Below are positions 7,721-16,980 of a DNA stretch of 64,000 nt, piece after piece. Numbering within the stretch: the stretch's first letter is position 1; each line of letters starts with the position of its first letter. Under the pieces are notes generated by a model, which was given only the letters and a program-made list of their open reading frames with translations, made no database searches and was not told the origin of the DNA. Source of the stretch: Corynebacterium cystitidis (GTDB lineage: Bacteria; Actinomycetota; Actinomycetes; Mycobacteriales; Mycobacteriaceae); contig NZ_LT906473.1 of NCBI RefSeq assembly GCF_900187295.1, forward strand, positions 2,542,001 to 2,606,000, written 5' to 3'. Both the position numbers and the translations under genes were made by a program.

Positions 7721-9400
7721 CTATTCACCGTCCGCCTCACGCGGCTTACCCTTACCCTCCGTGACCAAAGCCGGCAGAGATTCACGCAGGTACAGCACCC
7801 AATCGTTGGAACCCTCAGTGTAAACCTCCATGTGGTCCTGGAGGCCACGGTGGGTGAAAGTGAGCTCGGTGGCTTCAGGGTTGCCGTCGGCCGGGGCAAA
7901 CTCGAACACCAAATCGGTGTCATTCCACTCACTGAACTCATCAGCATGCCCTGTTTCATCGACGTGCCATACAATCCGCTCATTCTCCTCAAACTCGGTG
8001 ACCCGATACTGCGAGAAGTGGTCATGCACTTCCACCTCGAAAATATCGCCTTCATCTTGCGCCTCACCTTCGATGTCGCGCACCCACCAATTCTCCGGGT
8101 TGCTCACCGCCTCAAACACCTTCTCCACGGGCGCGTCGATAAGCACTGTGAGCTGGAAGTCCTCCACCTCATCGGCCTGGGTGCCGTCCGAGTACACCAA
8201 GTCCGCCATCACCGTGTCCGGGTCATAGATCGCACACTGGTAGCCCTCTTCGCGCAACCGACGCAGGCCTTCTTTCACTACCCGGCGGCCCATGCGGTTA
8301 AACCCGGTCACACGCGAGAGGTCAAGCACAATCCGTTCACTGGTGAGGCGGTGTTCGCCCAGCTCATGCAACGCATTTTCGGCAGCCGGGAAGTTCACCA
8401 TGCCCTGCAGCGCGATCACCGTGGCATCACCCTCACGCTCTATCGAACGGATTCCGGGCACAGCGAAGTAGTTAGAGCTCATCAAATGCAGGCCCATTTC
8501 TTTGCTGAGCCGCTCAAAGGTTGCCACGCCACGGGTGGAGTTGCCTTGCTCGTCGAGACGCGGCGAATATGTCGCTATGCCCAACTGTCCGGGCATACAC
8601 CCAATCAGGCCACCACCCACACCGGATTTGGCGGGGATCCCCACATTTGCCATCCAACGGCCGGCAGCATCATACATCCCGGCGGAACTCATCACCGCGA
8701 GCGTGCGCCTAGACGCATCCTCCCCAAACACTCGGGTGCCGGTGATCGGCTGCACGCCACCATTAGCCAAAGTAGCGGCCATCACTGCCAGATCACGCGA
8801 CGTAATCATAAAAGAGCACTGGGCAATATAGCTATACACTGCATCACTAGGCTCATCCTGGATCATGCCATAACTTTTGAGCATGTGGGCAATCGACAAG
8901 TTACGGTAAGCCCCCGCAAACTCAGTATCAGTAATCTCTCGATCAATCGTTAACTCCCGGCCAGCCAAATCAGAAAATAGTTGCTCAATCCGCTCAATTC
9001 GCTCATCGACCGTTGAGTCTGGGCCGTTAATCAACTGGTTCACCGCGATAGCCCCCGCATTAATCATCGGGTTATCGGGGCGTTTCGATTCTTCCTCGAG
9101 GCTCATCTCATTGAAAGCCTCACCCGATGGCTCCACGCCAACAATCTTGTCCACTTCCTCATGGCCCAACTGGTCCAATGCAAGAGCGTAGGCAAAAGCT
9201 TTGGCAATAGACTGCATGGAAAACAGCTGATCATCGTCGCCGACAGAGTAAATATGCCCAGTAGTTGTGCAAATGGCCAGCGACAGTTTGCTGGTATCCA
9301 CCTCGCGCATCTGCGGGATGGACTGATTCGGCTCACCGCCATCAAGATCGCGGACTTCGTCGAGGATGGTATTCATAAAGTCAGGAATTGGGCTGCGCAT
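7721..9400 (-). CDS. glsA: Glutaminase fused to STAS and SRPBCC domains, copy 2
   Basis: A 559-residue protein with the same three-domain layout as its downstream neighbour and strong similarity along the whole length, so this is a tandem duplication. The catalytic pair is kept (SMQSIAKAF: Ser64, Lys67), as are NPMINAGAIAVNQLING and AKSGVGGGL. The STAS part reads IVLDLSRVTGFNRMGRRVV; the SRPBCC part starts at FQLTVLIDAPVEKVFEAVSNPENWWV. It is the first gene of the pair, and ATG 9400 is the most natural start (MRSPIPDF aligns with MFTPIPDY in copy 1). The SRPBCC domains differ more than the glutaminase domains, so the two enzymes may respond to different signals. The gene is divergent from the SNF2 helicase. 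Confidence 0.9.
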   Translation of the reverse strand: MRSPIPDFMNTILDEVRDLDGGEPNQSIPQMREVDTSKLSLAICTTTGHIYSVGDDDQLFSMQSIAKAFAYALALDQLGHEEVDKIVGVEPSGEAFNEMSLEEESKRPDNPMINAGAIAVNQLINGPDSTVDERIERIEQLFSDLAGRELTIDREITDTEFAGAYRNLSIAHMLKSYGMIQDEPSDAVYSYIAQCSFMITSRDLAVMAATLANGGVQPITGTRVFGEDASRRTLAVMSSAGMYDAAGRWMANVGIPAKSGVGGGLIGCMPGQLGIATYSPRLDEQGNSTRGVATFERLSKEMGLHLMSSNYFAVPGIRSIEREGDATVIALQGMVNFPAAENALHELGEHRLTSERIVLDLSRVTGFNRMGRRVVKEGLRRLREEGYQCAIYDPDTVMADLVYSDGTQADEVEDFQLTVLIDAPVEKVFEAVSNPENWWVRDIEGEAQDEGDIFEVEVHDHFSQYRVTEFEENERIVWHVDETGHADEFSEWNDTDLVFEFAPADGNPEATELTFTHRGLQDHMEVYTEGSNDWVLYLRESLPALVTEGKGKPREADGE

Positions 9401-9492
9401 GTATGCGAGTCTACGGGTTTTAACCAGGCACGCTGAACTGCCCTAATGAACCAAACCCACAACGCGATCTCCACCCTCAGGTGGGGTCTACT

Positions 9493-12000
9493 ATGCTTTC
9501 AGCGGTGAGCTTTGATAGCCAGAACGTGGAACACCTCCTTACCAGTATCGCTGGAGTCATCGACCACTACGAGGCCACCAAGGCCCGTCTTACTGCGATC
9601 GGACAAGGTGGCACCCCGCCAACGATTGGAAGCGACGACAACACACGCATCTTTGCCTTCGGCCCTAACGTAGAGACAGCGGCTTACCTTTCCCAATACC
9701 AACCACGTCCGCTGGGAGAACTGCGCGAAGATTTCTCGCAGGTGACACTGCCAACGCGCGATCAGTTCAACCAGATGTCCGCCGAAGCACGAAAAGTGCC
9801 ACGCCACACCGGCTTGCGCAGGTGGTTTACCCGCAGGCCCGTCGAGGGTGAGCAGGCCATAACGCAGCTTAGCGCCATGAACGTTTCTGCCATTCACGCG
9901 ATCCTCGGCGGGATCGACGCCGCGCTCGGTACTAGCCCTGACGGTAGCTTTGAAGCGCTCCGTCCCGAACAATTCCGAGACTCCATAGAGGCCGACCTCA
10001 CACGCCTGACAGGCTGGCCAGTGCAGTGGGTGTCGTCGTCACGCGTCAATGCGCATGCCGACGCCGTAGCCCAACTCGATTCGGCCCGCGACCTCGCCCA
10101 CCGGCTCGAATCAGATGTGCAACACGCAGGACGTGCGTTGGCCAAGCACCAGGCTGAAGCGACCCTGGCCAAGACCGATATCTCGGTGCTGGATCACATC
10201 ACTGACGGCAGGCTCCGGCTGGGCCCGCTGAAACACCTCACGCTGCGCCAGATCGCCGACGCACAACCGGTGCAACTGCAGCGTTATGAAGGCGTGGGGG
10301 AAAAGACGGCCACCCAGGCCATCGCGGCGGCGCGCACCTATTGTGCTGATGTGGTGGAAACTCAAACTCCACACATTGATTACCAGGACAAACTGCCGTC
10401 GACGGACTACGTGGTGGCACTCGCACGCCTGCTCACCTTCCGCGACACCATCCGCGACTTGCCAACTGAGGCAATGCAACTGGCCCGCGTGCCCGAAGGC
10501 ACCCTGGTGGCACTCGCCGGAGAGGACAACCTGCTGGAACAGGTGCGAGTAGAGCCACCATCCATGTTCACCCCGGACCAGGCCTGGGCTCTGTATGCCG
10601 TGCGCGCCGCCGAGTTCCACGCCTACGGCGACAGCAGCGCGGGAACCGAAGTGCCCGAGGAGATCGCTGAGCGCATCGCCGACATCCACCTCGGTGGCAC
10701 CTTGCATGCCAGTCTGCGCGGCTACCAAGCTTTCGGGGCGAAATTCGCTTTAGCCCAGCGCAAGGTTCTTATTGGTGATGAGATGGGTCTGGGTAAAACG
10801 ATGCAAGCCCTCGCCGTAATCACTCACCTGGCGGCAAAAGGCCACACCACAGCACTCGTGGTGTGCCCGCCTTCACTGCGAATCAACTGGGCACGCGAAC
10901 TGACCAAATTCACCGATCTTGTCCCCCATGTACTCCACGGGCCTGACAAAGACGTAGCGTATGAAGCGTGGAAGCTTGATGGCGGGGTTGCCATCGCCGG
11001 TTTCCCGGAGGTGCGCAACAACCCCGAGCTGACCAGCCGGGTGCTTGATGTGCTCATCGTCGACGAGGCACACCGCGCGAAGAATCCACGCTCGCTGCAG
11101 TCCCAGGGTGTACACGCACTCACCCAAGGCGCGGACATTGCCATCTACTTGACCGGTACACCACTGGAAAACAGGGTGAGCGAATTCGAGACCCTGCTGG
11201 CCTACCTGGACCCCACGATCGTCGATACGCTCGAAGACCTGCGCGGAAAGCCCAGCGCATTCCAGGCCGCGATCACCAGCGTGTACCTTCGCCGCAACCA
11301 GGCCGATGTGCTGGATGAGCTACCACCACTAACTGAGGTTGAAGAGTGGATTGAGCCGAAGCCCGCACAGGTGCAGGGCTATCACGATGCGGTCCGGCGC
11401 GGGCATTTCATGGACATGCGCCAAGCGTTCAGCGGCACAGATTCCGCGAAGATGGAGCGCATAACGGAGCTTCTCGATGACGGCGCCGAGGCAGGCAAAA
11501 CCATCATTTTCACCTATTTTCGTGGGGTGTTGGGCGACCTCATGGCGGTACTAGGGGATCGCGCTTACGGACCCATTGCTGGTGGGGTGAGCCACGCAGA
11601 ACGGCAGCAAGCCGTTGATGATTTCACAGCTGCTGAGGCTGGCGCGGTGCTTGTCGCACAAATCACTGCTGCAAGCGAAGGGCTGAACATCCAAGCCGCG
11701 AACCGCATCATTTTATTCGAACCGCAGCTCAACCCGGCCGTAGAAGCCCAAGCCATCGCCCGGGCGCACCGGATGGGGCAGGTGAACACGGTAGAGGTGC
11801 ACCGCCTGCTCACCCCGGATTCCCTTGAGGAGCGGCTGGTAGAAATGTTGAACCACAAGCGCACCGTGTTCGACCAGTTTGCACGTGATTCCGCAGCGGC
11901 AGAGGCCAACCCCGAAGCCATGGACATTTCCGAAGCACAACTGATCGAACAGGTCATCGCCGCCGAGCGGGAGCGTATCGGGGAACCCGAGCAACTGTAA
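9493..12000 (+). CDS. SNF2-family DEAD/H helicase-like ATPase
   Basis: An 835-residue protein. The N-terminal ~380 residues are family-specific and not recognised; part (residues ~225-285) resembles a helix-hairpin-helix region with YEGVGEKTATQAI. The SNF2 ATPase core follows: motif I GDEMGLGKT (about residue 427), DEAH box (about 524), LTGTPLENRVSEFETLLAYLDP, and in the second RecA lobe HRMGQ (about 757). SNF2 enzymes move along DNA and remodel protein-DNA complexes; bacterial members of this type are conserved and usually of unknown role. ATG 9493 has GGTGGGG a few bases upstream; GTG 9481 is also in frame. No methylase, nuclease or other defence partner is adjacent, so a defence role is not supported. 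Confidence 0.85.
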   Translation: MLSAVSFDSQNVEHLLTSIAGVIDHYEATKARLTAIGQGGTPPTIGSDDNTRIFAFGPNVETAAYLSQYQPRPLGELREDFSQVTLPTRDQFNQMSAEARKVPRHTGLRRWFTRRPVEGEQAITQLSAMNVSAIHAILGGIDAALGTSPDGSFEALRPEQFRDSIEADLTRLTGWPVQWVSSSRVNAHADAVAQLDSARDLAHRLESDVQHAGRALAKHQAEATLAKTDISVLDHITDGRLRLGPLKHLTLRQIADAQPVQLQRYEGVGEKTATQAIAAARTYCADVVETQTPHIDYQDKLPSTDYVVALARLLTFRDTIRDLPTEAMQLARVPEGTLVALAGEDNLLEQVRVEPPSMFTPDQAWALYAVRAAEFHAYGDSSAGTEVPEEIAERIADIHLGGTLHASLRGYQAFGAKFALAQRKVLIGDEMGLGKTMQALAVITHLAAKGHTTALVVCPPSLRINWARELTKFTDLVPHVLHGPDKDVAYEAWKLDGGVAIAGFPEVRNNPELTSRVLDVLIVDEAHRAKNPRSLQSQGVHALTQGADIAIYLTGTPLENRVSEFETLLAYLDPTIVDTLEDLRGKPSAFQAAITSVYLRRNQADVLDELPPLTEVEEWIEPKPAQVQGYHDAVRRGHFMDMRQAFSGTDSAKMERITELLDDGAEAGKTIIFTYFRGVLGDLMAVLGDRAYGPIAGGVSHAERQQAVDDFTAAEAGAVLVAQITAASEGLNIQAANRIILFEPQLNPAVEAQAIARAHRMGQVNTVEVHRLLTPDSLEERLVEMLNHKRTVFDQFARDSAAAEANPEAMDISEAQLIEQVIAAERERIGEPEQL

Positions 12001-12149
12001 GTACCTGCGACGGCCGTACGGACAGTACGCGGTCTATGCCCGGACAGTACCCTGGTGGCGACCTTCGCCTTCGCTAAGTTATCGGCAAAACCAGACGAAA
12101 CCAAAGGCCCACCGGGGTAAACACACCGTCCGCTTCTTTAGTGGCCTCG

Positions 12150-13799
12150 CTAGCGCCCGAGTGCCTCACCGACGCGCTTACCGGAGTGGATGCACCCTCC
12201 TAAGAAAGTACCCTCCAGCGCGTTCTTCCCATGCATCCCGCCGCCACCGAAACCAGCAGCCTCACCACACGCGTACAACCCGGGCAGCACGGAACCATCT
12301 GTGTTGAGCACACGCCCATCCAGGTCAGTCTCAATCCCGCCGAGTGTTTTGCGGGTCAAGATACGCAGCCGCACCGAGATCAGCGGGCCGTGTTCCTCGT
12401 CCAGAATTTTGTGCGGCGGGGCCACGCGCACGATCTTGTCGCCCAGGAAATTCCGCGCCGTGCGCACGTAGTTGACCTGGGCGTCTTTGCTGAACGGGTT
12501 GTCTAGCTGGGCGTCGCGGTCCTCCAGCACTGTGCGCAAGCTTTCTTCGCTTATCGACGACTCCCCGGACACCTCGTGCATCCCGCGGACTAAGTCACTT
12601 AGGTTGTCGGCGACAACCCAGTCCTCGCCCTGCTCCATAAATGCTTGGATTGCGGGGTGGGTGCCGGGGCCCAACTTACCGGCTAGTTTCTTCAGGGACT
12701 TGTCGGTGAGATCTGGGTTCTGCTCAGAACCAGAGAACATGAACTCTTTGTCTACAATCGTCTTGTTTAGCACAAACCAGGAGTAGCCCCGCCCGGTGCG
12801 CCCTATGTGTGCCAGTGCTGCCAAGTTATCGGAGCCGGGAAAGAGGTTCGTCGGCAAGCGATTGCCGCCTGCATCCAACCAGATGGAGCTGGGGCCGGGA
12901 ATAATGCGGATGCCATGAGCGGACCAGATCGGGTTCCAGTTCATCATTCCTTCCGGGTAGTGCCACATGCGATCAGTGTTGACCAGGTTCGCCCCGGCAG
13001 CAGCGGCGATATCGATGCCACGGCCATCAACAAAATCGGGCACGCCCTGAACCATGTCTGCGGGGCAGTCGCCCCACCGCTTATCCGGCCACATCTGGCG
13101 CACCTTCTCCAGATTGCCGCCGACACCACCGGTGGCGATCACCACCGACGCACCACGGGCTTCAAAGTGACGCAGCTCCTGCCTATTGGAGGGCGCTCCG
13201 CGGTGCGAGTGGTCGTCGGCAAGCTCCATGCCCCGCACCCCCACCACGCGCCCGTCCTCCACAATCAGCTCATCGACGCGGTGGCGGAAATTAAACTCAA
13301 CTTGGCCACGGGCCTCGGCGGCTTCGAGTGGCTCACGGAACACGCGCACCACCTCAGGCCCAGTACCCCACGTCACATGGAAGCGTGGTGCAGAGTTGCC
13401 GTGGCCGGAGGCATCACCACTGCCACGCTCCGCCCAGCCGATCGTGGGGATAATGCGCAGACCCAAGTCTTTCAAGTACGGGTGCATCTCGGTGGCAGCA
13501 AAGTGGACAAAAGCGCGGCCCCACTGGCGCGGGTGCAGGTCATTAGGGGTGTCGTCGTAACGCGCGGAGTTCTGCCAATCACGCCAGGCCAATTCTTCAC
13601 TGTCACGCACGCGCATCAGTTTTTGCTCCGGCGAGCCCGCGAAAAACAGACCACCGAGCGACCAAAATGCCTGGCCACCGAGATTCGCGCGGGATTCCTG
13701 GTCGATGAAGACCACCCGCTTACCAGCCTTGACAGCCTCGTAGCCTGCGACAAGGCCCGCCAGGCCGGTACCAACGATGATGTGAGGAGCACTGTGCAT
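12150..13799 (-). CDS. FAD-binding dehydrogenase (fumarate reductase/KsdD-like flavoprotein)
   Basis: A 549-residue flavoprotein. The N-terminal dinucleotide-binding motif is GTGLAGLVAGYEA (residues 9-21), followed by VVFIDQE. A second FAD block is VVIATGGVGGN, and the C-terminal flavin segment GLYACGEAAGFGGGGMHGKNALEGTFLGGCIHSG is typical of this family. It belongs to the flavoprotein group that includes fumarate reductase and 3-ketosteroid dehydrogenases; annotated relatives are generally called FAD-binding dehydrogenases without a known substrate. It is cytoplasmic, with no signal peptide. It stands 61 bp upstream of iron system 1 on the same strand direction but is not part of that transport operon by function. 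Confidence 0.87.
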   Translation of the reverse strand: MHSAPHIIVGTGLAGLVAGYEAVKAGKRVVFIDQESRANLGGQAFWSLGGLFFAGSPEQKLMRVRDSEELAWRDWQNSARYDDTPNDLHPRQWGRAFVHFAATEMHPYLKDLGLRIIPTIGWAERGSGDASGHGNSAPRFHVTWGTGPEVVRVFREPLEAAEARGQVEFNFRHRVDELIVEDGRVVGVRGMELADDHSHRGAPSNRQELRHFEARGASVVIATGGVGGNLEKVRQMWPDKRWGDCPADMVQGVPDFVDGRGIDIAAAAGANLVNTDRMWHYPEGMMNWNPIWSAHGIRIIPGPSSIWLDAGGNRLPTNLFPGSDNLAALAHIGRTGRGYSWFVLNKTIVDKEFMFSGSEQNPDLTDKSLKKLAGKLGPGTHPAIQAFMEQGEDWVVADNLSDLVRGMHEVSGESSISEESLRTVLEDRDAQLDNPFSKDAQVNYVRTARNFLGDKIVRVAPPHKILDEEHGPLISVRLRILTRKTLGGIETDLDGRVLNTDGSVLPGLYACGEAAGFGGGGMHGKNALEGTFLGGCIHSGKRVGEALGR

Positions 13800-13860
13800 G
13801 ATGCCAAGGGTACAGCTTCAGACTCAGCCGAGTTGCTGCCGCAGTGACAACCTGGCGGTA

Positions 13861-14904
13861 TTAATGGCGTGAGGCCCGTGAACTGTGGTGGCCGATCAAA
13901 ACGACAAGAGCGATCCCACCAACCACCGAAGTTATTGCGCCGACGGGGACCGCCACAGGTAAGAGCTTCGCAACGACAGCACAAACCGAAAGTAACGCTG
14001 CCCCTGCAGCGCCAGCAACACAAGGCGACGGTAGAGCACTACCGGTAAGCATTCGTGCCCCGTGCGGAGCCAACAAAGCCACAAACCCGATAGGACCTGC
14101 AACGGAGACGACAACAGCTGCCGTGCCCGTGGTAGCTATCAGCAGCAGGGTTCGCTGAAAACGGATATCAACGCCAAGCATGGTGGCAGAAACATCGTCG
14201 TGAGCTAGGACGGGAAGATCTCTAGCACACCACACTCCAATGATGAGAAATGGTACCAAGGCGGTGCACAAAGGAATAATGGCGTCCATCCGAATAAATC
14301 CTGTCGAGCCCGCGAGCCAGGTCTGAGCCTCCGCAGCACGGAGAATCTGAGCTTTCAGCAAAAGGTAACTCACTATCGCTTGGCACATGAGCGACAAAGA
14401 AAACCCAATGAGCACTATTTTCTGGCTGGTTCCTACGCCTCCCAACAAAGTTAACGTCAGCACGATTGCCAGCGACCCCAGAATTGCTAGTCCTGCACGC
14501 CACCAGAAAGTTGGAATGTCTTGCGCGAAACCTGGGAGAGAAGAGACAGTGCCAAATACTACAGCGACTGACGCGCCACCTGTCACCCCAAGAACGTCGG
14601 GTGACGCTAGTGGGTTGCGAGACATCGTTTGACTCCACGCCCCAGCGATACCTAAGGCAGCTCCGACAATGACCGTAGCTATACTCACGGGAAGTCGGAG
14701 CTCCCAAATAACATTGATTTGGGACGACGTTCCACCGCCGGTGAGAACATCGATAACTTCAGACGGAGAGAAGCGAACTGGCCCTAGACCCAGTAAAGCT
14801 AGGTACGCAACCACTGTTATAAAAATTAGAAGCAGCAGCGCTCCCGCTGTACGCAGTCGCTGACGTTTGTGTAGCGTGACCAATCCAGCAAGCGCCGTAA
14901 CCAT
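13861..14904 (-). CDS. Iron-siderophore ABC transporter permease (system 1, second permease)
   Basis: A 347-residue FecCD-family permease with about nine to ten hydrophobic segments. Family signatures include ELRLPVSIATVIVGAALGIAGAWSQTMSRNPLASPDVLGVTGGASVAV and the cytoplasmic coupling segment VAGPIGFVALLAPHGARML. It would pair with the upstream permease to form the membrane channel for a ferric siderophore. Its ATG directly follows the TAA of the preceding permease. The coupling segment has PHGARM where most relatives have PHxARx, which is within family variation. Base composition is a little lower in GC than the flanking genes. Confidence 0.9.
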   Translation of the reverse strand: MVTALAGLVTLHKRQRLRTAGALLLLIFITVVAYLALLGLGPVRFSPSEVIDVLTGGGTSSQINVIWELRLPVSIATVIVGAALGIAGAWSQTMSRNPLASPDVLGVTGGASVAVVFGTVSSLPGFAQDIPTFWWRAGLAILGSLAIVLTLTLLGGVGTSQKIVLIGFSLSLMCQAIVSYLLLKAQILRAAEAQTWLAGSTGFIRMDAIIPLCTALVPFLIIGVWCARDLPVLAHDDVSATMLGVDIRFQRTLLLIATTGTAAVVVSVAGPIGFVALLAPHGARMLTGSALPSPCVAGAAGAALLSVCAVVAKLLPVAVPVGAITSVVGGIALVVLIGHHSSRASRH

Positions 14905-15915
14905 TTAGATCGTCTCCTTTTTCCAGCCCAATCCTCGCTTTACCGCGATGATTAGCAAGGGCGCACCGATCATGGAGAGCACGATGGCCATTTCAAGTTC
15001 CCCCGGACGCATTATCAGCCGACCAATGATATCCGCCGCAAGAGCAGAAATCCCGCCGAGGAGGGCCACTGGCGTTACTAGAATGACAGTGCGCGGACCA
15101 AGCCGAGCCCTGAGAAAATGAGGAACTGCGAATCCGACGAACGCAATCGGACCTGCTGCTGCGGTTGCACAGCCGGCCAAGACGACGATCCCTGTCGTGG
15201 CGAGAAGTCGAGCACGCAGAGGTGAACTACCAAGAGCCGTAGACGTTTCTTCCCCCATGGCTAGCAGGTCCAAGGGACGAGCAGCGAGAACCGCTAGAAC
15301 CAGCCCTAGTAGGAGCCCAATGGCGGCTATTGCAACGTCTTCGTACGTTCTTCCGAATGTCGAACCGACTGTCCAACGCCGCATGCTCTCTAAAACCTCG
15401 GTGGAAAACAGGCCGATTATGACGGCTCCTGACTGAAGAGAAGCCGAGACACCGACTCCTGCTAAAACTAACGCTAGAGGGCCGAATGCTCGACGGGAGA
15501 AGAAAAAAACTAACAATACAGCGAGTGCGGAGCCGATCAAAGCAGCAACGGTTCTACTTTCAGCGGTCACTGCAAGTCCCGAGACGGCACCTAGAGCAAC
15601 GAAAAATGAGGCTCCTGCAGTAATCCCGATTATCCCAGGATCTGCTAAAGGATTTCCGGTCCAGGCCTGAGCAAGAAGACCAGCTACCGCGAGGGCAGCA
15701 CCGACCAAGAAAGCTAGAAGAGTTCTGGGAATACGCAGATTCCACATGATCCCGTGGATATCTGGATTCGCAGTACCACTCAGACCGGAAATAACTTCAC
15801 CTGGTGCCAACATTCGGGATCCGAGGAATAACGATAAAACCAGCAGCGCGACCGCAGTACAACTCAGAATTACGATAGCTAACTGCTGATTCTTTCTGCC
15901 TTTCGTTTGTGACAC
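14905..15915 (-). CDS. Iron-siderophore ABC transporter permease (system 1, first permease)
   Basis: A 336-residue FecCD-family permease. Visible signatures are NLRIPRTLLAFLVGAALAVAGLLAQAWTGNPLADPGIIGITAGAS, LGSSPLRARLLATTGIVVLAG and the ATPase-coupling loop AAGPIAFVGFAVPHFLRARLG. It would form a heterodimer with the permease encoded immediately downstream and work with the lipoprotein at 15931-16881 and the ATPase at 17920-18750. The lipoprotein gene is 15 bp upstream, so lipoprotein, permease, permease form one minus-strand operon. Confidence 0.9.
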   Translation of the reverse strand: MSQTKGRKNQQLAIVILSCTAVALLVLSLFLGSRMLAPGEVISGLSGTANPDIHGIMWNLRIPRTLLAFLVGAALAVAGLLAQAWTGNPLADPGIIGITAGASFFVALGAVSGLAVTAESRTVAALIGSALAVLLVFFFSRRAFGPLALVLAGVGVSASLQSGAVIIGLFSTEVLESMRRWTVGSTFGRTYEDVAIAAIGLLLGLVLAVLAARPLDLLAMGEETSTALGSSPLRARLLATTGIVVLAGCATAAAGPIAFVGFAVPHFLRARLGPRTVILVTPVALLGGISALAADIIGRLIMRPGELEMAIVLSMIGAPLLIIAVKRGLGWKKETI

Positions 15916-15930
15916 TCGCTACGGCTTTCC

Positions 15931-16881
15931 TTAGGAGAGCTGATCGTCAAATTGAGTAATTACCCAAGGAATAGTTACTGGGTTGGGCATACTCATCGCG
16001 TTGCCCACGTCATCAGAGAAGTAATGAACCCGTCCATCTTTCACAATGTCTAGATCTTGGAAGGTTTGATCTTGCTTGATTGTATCTACCGCCCCCTGGT
16101 AATCAAGAACAAAAAGGTAGTCCACATTGTTGAGCGAAGCGTAGTTTTCTGGTGCGTAGTCTACAAAGAAGCTCGACCCGTCCCCTTCAAGTTCTTCAGG
16201 GATAACGAAGCCGAGGCTTTCAATGAATTGCCCGCGGCCGTCGCCTGACGTGTACAGGCCAATTTTCCCCTCATAAGGCATGACCACCGCTGCAGTTTTC
16301 CCTTGCAGATCTGGATGGGATTCTTTGAAGCTTGTAAATTCACGGTTTGTATCTTCGATTAGCTTGTCACCCTCTGCCTCTTTATCCACTGCCGCTGCGA
16401 TCGTCTCTATCTGCACGTCCCAGGGCACCTGCCAGTTTTCGTACTCCTCGGGCTTAACAGTGGTTGGTGCAATCGCCGTCAATCCGTCGTAAGCCTCCTT
16501 ATCCACCGCGTGGTTGACTGCAATGATCTGCGAGGGATTTGTTGATGCGATTTCTTCTAGAATGTCGGCCGTAAAGCCCTGCGCCGTGTTGTAGATAACT
16601 GTTGGTTGGGCATTACCAATCAGGTCTGCAGACCACGGCCCTAGGCCGGGCTCATCCACGTCTCCCTCAGCGCCCCACGGAGCAATGGCTACCGGAACAA
16701 TATCTAGAGCAAGTAAAGTATCAGCGTCGCCGAGACCAATAGCGGCAATACGCTGGTCGTCAGGGTTGCTATCAGTTGCACCAGAGTTAGTATCACCCTC
16801 CCCCTTAGTACAACCAGCGACAACGAGCGCGGCAGAAGCGATTACCGCAAAAGAAGAGGTCAGTTTTTTAGATATACCCAT
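15931..16881 (-). CDS. Siderophore-binding lipoprotein (system 1)
   Basis: A 316-residue FhuD/FepB-type periplasmic-binding-family protein anchored as a lipoprotein: the signal ends in LVVAGC, with Cys24 as the lipid-modified residue. The fold is indicated by QRIAAIGLGDADTLLALDIVPVAIAPWG near the N-terminus, NPSQIIAVNHAVDKEAYDGLTAIAPT in the middle and LFVLDYQGAVDTIKQD towards the end. It captures a ferric siderophore outside the membrane and hands it to the permeases encoded just downstream. It is first in its operon and divergent from the siderophore-interacting protein gene, across a gap holding a DtxR-like box. The ligand class cannot be deduced. Confidence 0.9.
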   Translation of the reverse strand: MGISKKLTSSFAVIASAALVVAGCTKGEGDTNSGATDSNPDDQRIAAIGLGDADTLLALDIVPVAIAPWGAEGDVDEPGLGPWSADLIGNAQPTVIYNTAQGFTADILEEIASTNPSQIIAVNHAVDKEAYDGLTAIAPTTVKPEEYENWQVPWDVQIETIAAAVDKEAEGDKLIEDTNREFTSFKESHPDLQGKTAAVVMPYEGKIGLYTSGDGRGQFIESLGFVIPEELEGDGSSFFVDYAPENYASLNNVDYLFVLDYQGAVDTIKQDQTFQDLDIVKDGRVHYFSDDVGNAMSMPNPVTIPWVITQFDDQLS

Positions 16882-16944
16882 GCTTTCCTACCTTTGGGGT
16901 TGACAGAATCCATGATCACATAGATAGTATGCTTATCGTTTTGC

Positions 16945-16963
16945 TTAGGCAAGGCTACCCTTA
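16945..16963. promoter_or_regulatory. DtxR-like iron box between divergent system 1 genes
   Basis: TTAGGCAAGGCTACCCTTA agrees with the DtxR consensus TTAGGTTAGCCTAACCTAA at 14 of 19 positions by my count. It lies 18 bp before the siderophore-interacting protein start and 64 bp before the divergent lipoprotein start, so it could repress both when iron is plentiful. Confidence 0.65.
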
Positions 16964-16980
16964 CTCTTTTGAGGTTACTG

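Noticed and set aside
9470..9486. CCACCCTCAGGTGGG as a third copy of the 96-bp element
   Set aside because: Only about ten bases resemble the arm; no matching second arm or interior block is present.
9493..12000. SNF2 helicase as part of a DISARM-like defence system
   Set aside because: Neighbours are a glutaminase pair and a flavoprotein; no methylase, phospholipase D or DUF1998-type gene is present.
12807..13847. Open frame of 346 codons antisense to the FAD dehydrogenase
   Set aside because: No start signal and no protein-like motifs; the flavoprotein on the other strand is clear.
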